Shown: one piece after another, positions 56,206 through 64,000 of the stretch | How the letters are laid out: each line of letters begins with the position of its first letter | Position numbering within the stretch: position 1 is the stretch's first letter | Origin: Mytilisepta virgata | Lineage: Eukaryota > Mollusca > Bivalvia > Mytilida > Mytilidae | Length of the DNA: 64,000 nucleotides | Direction of reading: 5' to 3' | Assembly: GCA_028015205.1 (NCBI GenBank) | Contig: CM051513.1 | Coordinates: forward strand, 49,612,341 to 49,676,340 | Program-made: the position numbers and the translations under genes | Notes under the pieces: model-generated | The model's input: the letters and a program-made list of their open reading frames with translations, nothing else | Databases searched by the model: none | Told to the model about the DNA's origin: nothing

Positions 56206-57290
56206 TTATTGAGTTTCAGGTAGACAGAAAGCATATTTTGTCAAGAAGCACACTTTTTTCCAACAGACTATTGGTTTTCCAATGGGTACCAATTGTGCAC
56301 CGCTTTTTGCGGATTTGCTTCTTTACACCTATTGGATAACACTGAAAAGAAATTAGCCCAGTCCTTTAATGTTAGATTTCGCTATATAGATGGTGTACTT
56401 TCTTTGAATAACAATAAGTTTTAAGAAAATCTACATCTCATCTGTCCCAATGCTTCATGCTTTGACTTACACCTATTGACAGACACCAGATGACGGTTGA
56501 ACACTAAACTATACGACAAACGTGATGAGTTTAGTTTTAAAATAGTGAATTTTCCTTTTCTAAGCAGCAATATTTCCGCGTCACCTGCCTATGGTGTCTA
56601 CATTTCTCAGTTGATCCGTTATTCTAGAGATTGTATCCACTATAGTGACTTTCTCGAGCGGGCAAGACACTGACAAATAAATTCCTTTTGATGCAGAGGT
56701 AACCCTTAGCTGAATTTTGATCCTATATGTTTTAATTGTTTTGGGTCTTGATGGTTGTGCTTATAAATTCATCATTATATCTTTAACTGGATTTCCAACA
56801 TTTTGATCTTGAGCACTGCTGATGCGTTGTCAGTCAACGAAATTGCCATACAGTGCATCAAATTTATTCGGTATTTTGTGATATATTTTATATAAACTAT
56901 TCAGTATAGGAAAAATCCAGTCTCGACTAACATCATCACTTAAAAAGTTTAACGGTCGACATCATGATCTGATCTATCGTTATCAGGAGGTGTGTCACAA
57001 ACGAACATTGACATATTCCCTGTGTAATTCCAGTTCTCTGACCGATTTTGACATTTACCGATTTAGACCTATTAACAGCTTTGATCACTGGGCAATAAGA
57101 TGGGTATCGCATGGGAAACAGGATATAGCTGATATCACTCCAGGTTTTTTTTGTTGGAGTTCGTATTGCCCACACTTTATTTTTCAGTGTTCTTTGTTCG
57201 TATGTCTCTCTCTTTGTCAGTTTGTTTGCCAGTCGTATTCGTCTCATCCGGGTACTGTCCTCTGGATTATGATTTAGGATTTCCCCTCTT
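56206..57290 (+). pseudogene. Penelope-like element remnant (RT and downstream part)
   Basis: Pieces in shifting frames match PLE RT: the TIGFPMGTNCAPLFADLLLY motif (~56268-56327), FNVRFRYIDGVLSLNNNKF (~56370-56420, catalytic box YIDG), then YDKRDEFSFKIVNFPFLSSN and YGVYISQLIRYSRDC (to ~56640). Stops and frameshifts interrupt it. A downstream stretch (57120-57250) resembles the 3' part seen near 58800-58980. It lies within a gene A intron or just past its end. Confidence 0.75.
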
Positions 57291-58150
57291 GCATTGTTGG
57301 TTAAGTATCTTCTACACTTGATTTACCTCTAATGTAACTACCATACAATTATTTCATTTTTATTATATATACAAAGTAGATGGATTTTTCATTATATTTC
57401 AGAATGAAAATAAAGAAAATAAATGTGCAGTAAGGAAATATATCATTTTGCGCAACTATTATCTTCCAATTAGTGTTACGGCATTTTTGTCATATGCCAA
57501 GTTTATTTGCTATTGTTTCCTTCTACAAAAGGTTTTCGGCTTCATTTTAACTTTGATCTGGCGTATTGATATATATGTTCTGTTCACCGCCGCTCCTTTC
57601 TATCCAATCATCTAAGGTATCGTACTCATGTGTTTGTAGGCTGGACTCTACAGTATTTTCTATAAAAGGCAGTGAAGTAAATTTATATTAAATACTGATG
57701 TTTAACACTATGACGAGTACTTTTCTTCTTTTGAATTTGCTTCGTACATAGTAAAACTAGACCTTACATTGATCCATATGGAAATTACTAGATCGAGGCA
57801 TCATCACTCATCAGGATCAATAACTCTTATTTTTACGAATCATGGGAATTCCATGCTACACGTATGCAAATATAAAACGCATGATGACTGATAAGCAGCG
57901 ATTAGGGAAAGAAATAATGAATTCTGCAATGATCGCTCAAAATATAACAGAAAAAATTTCAAGATTCATAACTATTTTTACTATATTGCTCTGAGTATTT
58001 CCCATTATTTCTAAATTAATTAAATAAAAAACAATAAAAAATCGTAAAAACTAATAAACCAAAAGTCGTAATTAAACAGCGCATTATATTGACATCCACC
58101 AAACCATAACCTGATTATAAAATAATCCAATTTCAATATATTTAACATAC

Positions 58151-58224
58151 CGTACGTAATGTCGCTACCATGGGAGTTTTCATACACATGTTCACTTTCC
58201 TCACTATTTTTCTTCTGTACAAAT
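58151..58224 (-). CDS. Gene A cytoplasmic exon with tyrosine motifs
   Basis: Minus-strand exon of 74 bp. The acceptor is cataaaaacag (AG at 58226-58225); the donor is GTATGT at 58150-58145. It starts in phase 2, completing an Arg codon from the transmembrane exon. The translation is (R)FVQKKNSEESEHVYENSHGS, then DITY, ending in phase 1. HVYEN and DITY are candidate phosphotyrosine sites, as in MEGF/PEAR/Draper-type engulfment receptors, where such sites recruit signalling adaptors. The next exon is uncertain. Confidence 0.65.
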
Positions 58225-58699
58225 CTGTTTTTATGAATAAGAGTGAGAGTACGAACATGAACAGTTAGTTCTTATGCGAGATTAATAAAGAGCTGTCTGT
58301 TGCTGCCGTGCGGGTTATATATACTATAAGTATCTTCTTTCAGCTATATGGTATTAAGGTCATCATGGTTTTGATATATCATTTTCTATCTCAAAATTTA
58401 GACGATATCTAAAAGTTTTTTGTGTTCTCAATCAAGCTTTTTGTTGTCTGTGTATTTCTAGTTTACAACGTATTTTACATAGCGTATGTATTTGTTGTAG
58501 GATTTGATCCGGTTTGCAGTATTACAGGTGGTGTGATTGGTTCAGGACACAGACATGTTTTTTTCCGCTATGGCTATTTCTTACCCATATTATTGGATTT
58601 TGATATAATTTTTTTGCTTTTCTTAAGGTGGGAGATGTTTTTTGCATTTACAATTGTACACATTGATTGACCATTACAATGTTCCAATATCTAAGATGA

Positions 58700-58985
58700 T
58701 GTTGGACCTGTTCCCACTGTCGTAACATTTCATGATTGACTTTATTGAACTTCACGAAGTGTGCCGTATACGGAGCAGGAACTGGTTATGTTCCGGAGCA
58801 CTGCGTTCACTCCTGGTTTTTATAGGAGTTCGTGTTGTTCATTGTTTTTTTTAGTTTTCAGTGTTTATATGTCATGCTTATGGTTGTTCATTTGTCTTCC
58901 CGGGCTTTGTCTGTCTAATGGATTACGTTTTTTTTTATTGCTCCTTAGGTATATTTGTCCTCTTTACTACAACTAGTAATGAATA
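58700..58985 (+). pseudogene. Possible Penelope-like element 3' part
   Basis: Broken frames such as CRIRSRNWLCSGALRSLLV and a hydrophobic FVLFIVFFSFQ-type stretch resemble the region downstream of the PLE RT at 57080-57250. There is no RT or endonuclease motif, so the label rests only on similarity between these two places in the window. Confidence 0.35.
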
Positions 58986-60270
58986 ATAAATTCAAATATC
59001 AAGAATGGCGAAGAATGGCCAATCCATTAATAACCTATTACAGTGTATAGTAGTTGTCAGAAAAAGTAACCCGACTTCACACTATATTGGCAAAATGGGT
59101 ACCAAACCGCTACAACAGGAGAGTCAGATAATTTTCAATGTCTGCTACATGTTCTTTAAACAAAGGTAAACACATATTCTTTTTCTTGGACTTGGAATTT
59201 GTTGACTTCTCGAACTGTTTTATCGCTTTGTTATTCTTTTGCCAATATTCAGGATTAAAAAAAATCTGCTCGGAAAAGAGTGTGTAACCGGTTATTTTCC
59301 CGTGCAATCTGAGGCCGAAAAGGGGAGAAAATGATTTCTCGATGTGTGTACATGATACATGTGATAATATTTCTCAGACCATTTTTAAAATTTATATGTG
59401 ATATTAAAGTAAACGTTTTGGTGTAGGATAGATATCAAATATTGTACGAAAAGTACTTTCTGAAAATAAACACTGAAATAAAACTACTCTTAACTTAATA
59501 CGTCGCCAAAAATTTGGAATTATATTGCTTTTTAAGATATTTTCCACGATGTCGATTTTTCATTTTTCAACATCAAACTCAGGTTGTATTCATATTTTCA
59601 ATCTTTCCAGCAAAGTGTAGATGTCGTATTTTCGTTGTATCTATCTCTTTAGTTCATTTACACATTTACACTTCTCATTGTAATTGCATGAATAAGATGA
59701 CTTGATAGAGTTAGCAGAAAGTGGGAACGTTTTTTCCAGTCTTTAACATTCTCATCGGCTTTCTGAAATTAGGATTTTTTTCAACTCTCAAAAGGCAAAT
59801 ACTCTTTCGAATCCGTTTAAAATTTCGAACCGAATCCCTCACAATGACGATGAATTATCGGTAACATTAAATTCTGCGATTTGTTGAAATTCATGTCTTA
59901 CATGTATTACGTTATTAGAGAATGGTAGAGTAAAAACTTTATGAAATTCACAAATATTTTTTTCAGTCACGCTAATAAAATACAGGTATTATGTTTGACG
60001 AAGGGTTTTTCGAATTGCAAATATATTTCTATATATTAACTGTGTTTTGGTAAAAAAAAAGAAAAAGCATCGGCTTTCTGTTTACCCCGCGCATAAAATC
60101 TATCAGTAGAACTTATTAACTATATTACAGTCGAAACAATGATGGGGAAACCCGTTCACGATAACTGCTTTTCTGGAAGCAGTGTATTTAGCTAAAAAAT
60201 GTTGATATCGATTAGACAACTTTTTAAAAGCATTTAGCAACTTGTGAAATATATAACCCTGTAATAAACG
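58986..60270. other. Gene A intron sequence, nothing recognised
   Basis: AT-rich; open frames at 59110-59307 (minus) and 59514-59705 (+) show no known motif and no splice context that would link them to gene A. Confidence 0.4.
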
Positions 60271-60277
60271 CTTTGTG

Positions 60278-60490
60278 TTAGTCGTTTGGTTTCGCTCGTA
60301 AACATTTTCTAATAGTGGGCAAATGCGTGCAAAGCGTACATGCTATGATATGAAAAACTATACGATGGTGCCACACAAGAAAGGGGAAGTTAGTAATTGG
60401 AAAATTAAGGTCGTATCTTTTATCATATATTTTGGTATATATCTCTCCATTTTCAATCTTTATAGTGAAAGATCTAAACAGGAACATTTA
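60278..60490 (-). pseudogene. Penelope-like element RT fragment (minus strand)
   Basis: The minus frame reads IKIENGEIYTKIYDKRYDL then NFPITNFPF, the PLE RT stretch before the YGVYISQ motif. After a frame shift it reads PSYSFSYHSMYALHAFAHY, a decayed form of that motif. It is a short, dead fragment inside the gene A intron. Confidence 0.65.
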
Positions 60491-61079
60491 CTATTTACTA
60501 TTCGTATTAGCTGTGTTCAAATGTAGTTCCTTCGGATAAATATCTTTTGCATATTGAAGAAACTCGGAGTTATTACATTCGATTTTTCACTTTATTCTAC
60601 GTATTCTGTTTGTCCAAATTATTTAAATGTATTTTTCTATTGATTTGTTAATGGTTAAATTTTCATTATTTAAATTTAGTTTTTGTTTCGGTCAAGTTTC
60701 TTAAATCCAAAATTACGTCCTATAAAACGGATAAATATGCTCTAAAGGTACACGTCTCACAAATAATCGCGTGAAGCATAAAAACAATACATTTAAATTT
60801 TTAATCTAATAAGCGAACGACGAAACTGGACGCCTCCGGGTTATAAACTCGCTAGGATGTATTGAAAATCAACCTTATAAATCAGGTTCATGTAGAACAT
60901 AAAACCATACATAAAGTAACGAAAAGTTTATATATATAAATTCTAACGAAAATCTTTAGTTGTAATTAATTAATGTTTTCCAAACGTTCCAGCTTTATTC
61001 AGCTCTCTTCAGTGGTTGTAAACATTGTAATAGTGAAGTTACAACAGCAACAACGATTATGACGTTTTTAGCCACCTAC

Positions 61080-61186
61080 CTTCTAAGAAATATCAATATA
61101 AAAACTGAAACAGCACACAGGAGAAGACCGGCTACTGTTCCACCTACCACGGCTGATTTGTTATCACCTTTCTGCTTTTCTATATA
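61080..61186 (-). CDS. Gene A transmembrane exon
   Basis: Minus-strand exon of 107 bp. The acceptor is tttcttttcag (AG at 61188-61187); the donor is GTAGGT at 61079-61074. It enters in phase 0 and leaves in phase 2. The translation starts YIEKQKGDNKSAVV, then a glycine-rich transmembrane helix (GGTVAGLLLCAVSVFILIF), then LRR, a stop-transfer-like basic end. Phases fit the EGF exon upstream and the cytoplasmic exon downstream, which strongly supports a type I receptor. Confidence 0.78.
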
Positions 61187-61289
61187 CTGAAAAGAAACAA
61201 ATGTCCCGTTCTACTCTGTAAAAGTATAACCGACAATAGAATAGAAAGAATGGAGTAATTATATTTATTAGGCCAAAATATATTCGTGT

Positions 61290-61780
61290 TGTCTTGTGCA
61301 TCAGTTTTCAAAATAGGATCGGTAGGTCGGCTTTTTTTGGAGAAGGGGGGATAAATAAATTAGACATTAATATGTCAATTTGACATACAACATACAAGCA
61401 TGGTTTCCATCCCATTCACAGGATGTGCGGTGGTCTGATAGCAACATGAATTTTTTATCCAAACGATCTCGGATACTCTGGATTGGTTTAATAGCAGATT
61501 CTGTTCTGCATGTGACAACGCGACCTTCATGTTACTCCTATTAAATATGTATAGATATGGCAACATTTGTGGTGAAGCAATCATTATTGTTCATAAACTG
61601 CTTGCCGACATGATTGTTTTGATCAATATAAAACCCCAGACGTCGACTGAATGGATCCAAGTTTTTTAGTTGAAACATTTTCATAATCGCGAAAAAAATG
61701 TTAGGGTCGGCAAAACGACCGCAAAGAAAATAGGGTCGCTCGGATAACCGGAAACACACATATATTTTTATTTGGCCTTA
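61290..61780. other. Unidentified sequence with two overlapping minus frames
   Basis: Minus frames at 61375-61584 and 61541-61759 are moderately long for this AT-rich DNA but match no family I know and lie in a gene A intron. They may be a remnant of an old repeat. Confidence 0.3.
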
Positions 61781-62259
61781 TTGTTTTTAAACGATTTACT
61801 TCTATAACACTTTACTTCTATAACACGTGAGGATGTAACAAGTATTTAACATTTCAGTTATACATTGATACATTAGAGTTAATAAGGTTATACTCCCCCC
61901 ACCCCCCCCCCCTGAACGTTCACATTTTATGTAACCTCTGATATGACATGTCATTCATTTCATTCCTTAGGCAGCCATATGTACATTCTGCCTCTGAAGT
62001 AAGTGTTTCATCACCACACGTTGGACTATAAATCGATAATATTGTCAGTTTCTCCGTCTTTCTTGTGACGTTAGCTCCTCTTTAATATTTTGGTTAATAA
62101 TTCAATTTCTTCAATAAAATATCTTTAAAAGCGTAATAAGAGGGTGCTGACTTATGATTTTTAAAGTTTGAGACACCAGAGATTGAATTTCGAAAATTGT
62201 GAATTTAAGCATAAACTTCCCTTTCATCTTTAGTTTTTTCTTTACAAAAGGAACATATC

Positions 62260-62860
62260 ACTTTTACCATTATTAAACCACTGAGCCAATAAGAACACAA
62301 AACGACAGCAATGCTCCTAAGTTGGTCATCTTTTTTGAGGGTAGAACTGGGTTGTTATCCACAAATGAAACTATGTAAACGTAAGATCCTATAGGAAAAT
62401 TCAATTGAGCATCTTGTCCTTAACGACTCTAACAACGGAAACCATACATGACCGGAATGATTCTTGGCTAGTCCTCTTTTACAATTTTGTCTGATGACAC
62501 GAACAATCAAAAACCAAAGCGTAAGTTAAGACCTCCTGGGAAAATTCCCTTTACGATATACGTTTTTGGCTGAAACCAGTCAGAATTGTATCCAACAACT
62601 TGGATCACCAACCAAGATGGTCACCGCATCTTCAACAGATAGTATTTGGATGGAGGGCCATATCAAGACCACTGCCGCCATGTTTAATTCTGACTGACTC
62701 AGTGTTTCAAACAATAGCCAGCTGAAACCAAACTTTAGTAATAGCCCTTAAGTGGTCCTCTCTCATAATTGTATCTATGACAAAGATGACCACAGTCAAG
62801 ATATTTATTCTGCTTAAAAACTACATAGGACAATCCAGGTGAGCGATACAGTCTCCTTGG
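62260..62860 (-). repeat. Diverged tandem repeat, inverse orientation to 49298-49830
   Basis: On the minus strand it repeats attggctcagtggttt (from aaaccactgagccaat at ~62276), tcatcagacaaaattgtaaaagagga and ctataggatc-type blocks. At the end is ctgtatcgctcacctgga (from ~62838), equal in type to tatatcgctcacctgg near 49211. It shows the same dispersed element in a gene A intron. Confidence 0.6.
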
Positions 62861-63235
62861 ACCCTTAGTTCACTCTATTTCTATACATTATTGCCAAACG
62901 ATGTTCGAAACTCAATAAGCTTTTTACGTTTTTGTGTTGCATACACTGGGGTCCACAGGTGGCGAATTGTTTAAGACGAAATAAATTGTATATTCAGCTA
63001 TTAAACATGTATGTTCTAGATGAAGATACCATTGTTGTTTGATTGTACAAAATGTTCAAAACAAAGGCAACTGTATACACATCAACAATCCAATTTTAAC
63101 GATTATCGACACTGAAGAATAAAGAACCAGGCATAACCACTGAAAAATACATAGTCACACGAATGTTGCGTGATAGCAATCTATTGACCCTCATGCCATA
63201 CATGACTTTGTTAAAAATGGTGATAGGATACTTAC

Positions 63236-63333
63236 CACTTGACAACTTCCTGTAATACCATCACACGTTCTATTAACACAACCAGCACTGCAGTTGAACT
63301 TGCAGTCTTCTCCGTGAAAGGTATCTAAGCATT
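63236..63333 (-). CDS. Gene A exon with a C-terminal EGF-like module
   Basis: Minus-strand exon of 98 bp. The acceptor is aaacactttcag (AG at 63335-63334); the donor is GTAAGT at 63235-63230. It enters in phase 1 and leaves in phase 0. The translation is (E)CLDTFHGEDCKFNCSAGC, then VNRTCDGITGSCQV. The spacing of six cysteines (CxnFHGxxC..C...C...C..GxC) is that of MEGF/laminin-type EGF repeats. Earlier exons of gene A lie beyond the right edge. Confidence 0.75.
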
Positions 63334-64000
63334 CTGAAAGTGTTTACAATGTTTCCAAATGATAATATGTAATGATAAAAATGTGTCAAATGAATAGTGC
63401 AATTTGCAACAGAAATGATTGTTACTATCTGGTTTCACTTGTTGAAATGCATGTAAGTTTGTAGATCTGTTAACCAGTTCATAAATTTAAAATTTCTTAT
63501 TTTACATTCAATAAACAACAAAATTACAACATTAAGTTATATCTCTCGTAAGCATAGCTTTTTCATTGCATGGCCTTGGCTTTAATTTTTTTGTTTAATT
63601 TGCGTTGAATCTGTCCTTATCAATATTTTTCGGTATTTGCTTCAGATTTCACATTTTAGATGATGAGCAGAACTGATAACTCGTAAATTGGTAAAGTACG
63701 CAGATCTGGTCCAAGGAAAATTTGGATCATAGAATAATTAATAAAACCTCTGTAAACCGAAAAGCCATGTGACCGTAGAAATTGGCCGGTTTTCTGAGGT
63801 GCCGGTCATGACGGGTTTCGTATTTGTACTGAAATCTGATAGGAAGTATATAAATTAAAATACTACAAAGCATGACAATTACATATATATTACAATTGCA
63901 TTGTTTTTTCTTTAACTGTAACTAAATCTTTTGGCTTCATAGTTTTTTTGTTTTGTTTTGCTTTGTTTTTTTTTTTTTTGGTAGAAAGGGAAGTTGATAA
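63334..64000. other. Gene A intron to window end
   Basis: AT-rich, no exon recognised. The last ~60 bases are T- and GT-rich (ttttgttttgctttg), a simple-sequence tract. Confidence 0.45.

Noticed and set aside
58422..58670. 82-codon hydrophobic + frame
   Set aside because: Antisense to the gene A intron, T-rich, with no family resemblance; probably chance or old repeat.
1..64000. A new defence or biosynthetic gene system
   Set aside because: All coding signal is explained by retroelements or by short exons of FTP/EGF receptor genes; I see no unexplained gene set.

Overview
The window is eukaryotic and AT-rich, with short exons bounded by GT/AG sites, dense nested retroelements and no operons. 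It looks like a bivalve mollusc, probably a mussel. The reasons are exons of FTP (fucolectin-type) and EGF/transmembrane receptor genes, LINE/SINE tails made of CAAT repeats, many Penelope-like (PLE) remnants and a DIRS-type element. The species assignment is inference from these families.

Layout. 1-2918 is AT-rich sequence with nothing recognisable. 2919-13439 is a tandem duplication of a ~1.93 kb unit containing DIRS-like RT/RNase H/tyrosine-recombinase fragments, a tRNA-derived SINE and a LINE 3' tail. Copy 2 is split by a complete 6.6 kb LINE (L1, 5506-12089, + strand). L1 has a 5'UTR, ORF1 with CCHC knuckles and a single internal stop, an uninterrupted 1222-aa ORF2 (endonuclease, RT, RNase H), a 3' stem-loop, a CAAT-repeat tail and 12-bp target-site duplications. 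13180-39655 is a nested stack of related LINE copies, all on the minus strand (L2 to L7). L3/L4 lies inside the 5'UTR of L2. L6, L7, a 57-bp LINE tail and a SINE lie inside L5. A further rearranged copy, L8 (50876-55755), sits in the right half. Target-site duplications of 11-13 bp, mostly 12, bound six of these insertions.

Host genes on the minus strand. Gene B starts with a signal-peptide exon (43543-43630) and continues with two phase-1 exons that together make one FTP domain (40889-41113, 39760-40032). Its next exon was not found; the 26-kb LINE stack follows directly. Gene A enters from the right edge. It has an EGF-like exon (63236-63333), a transmembrane exon (61080-61186) and a cytoplasmic exon with tyrosine motifs (58151-58224), in matching splice phases. 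It resembles the 3' end of a MEGF/PEAR-type scavenger receptor. A and B may be tandem members of one receptor family (inference).

The rest is intronic or intergenic sequence with PLE fragments (including a GIY-YIG endonuclease piece next to a gene B exon), a 220-bp MITE with long terminal inverted repeats, a foldback sequence and a diverged tandem repeat present in both orientations. I found no CRISPR, no convincing RNA gene and no unknown multi-gene system. The most informative object is the LINE family: one near-intact copy, several dated insertions, a UAAUGA stop/start overlap between its ORFs, repeated 5'UTR modules and a tail shared with SINEs.
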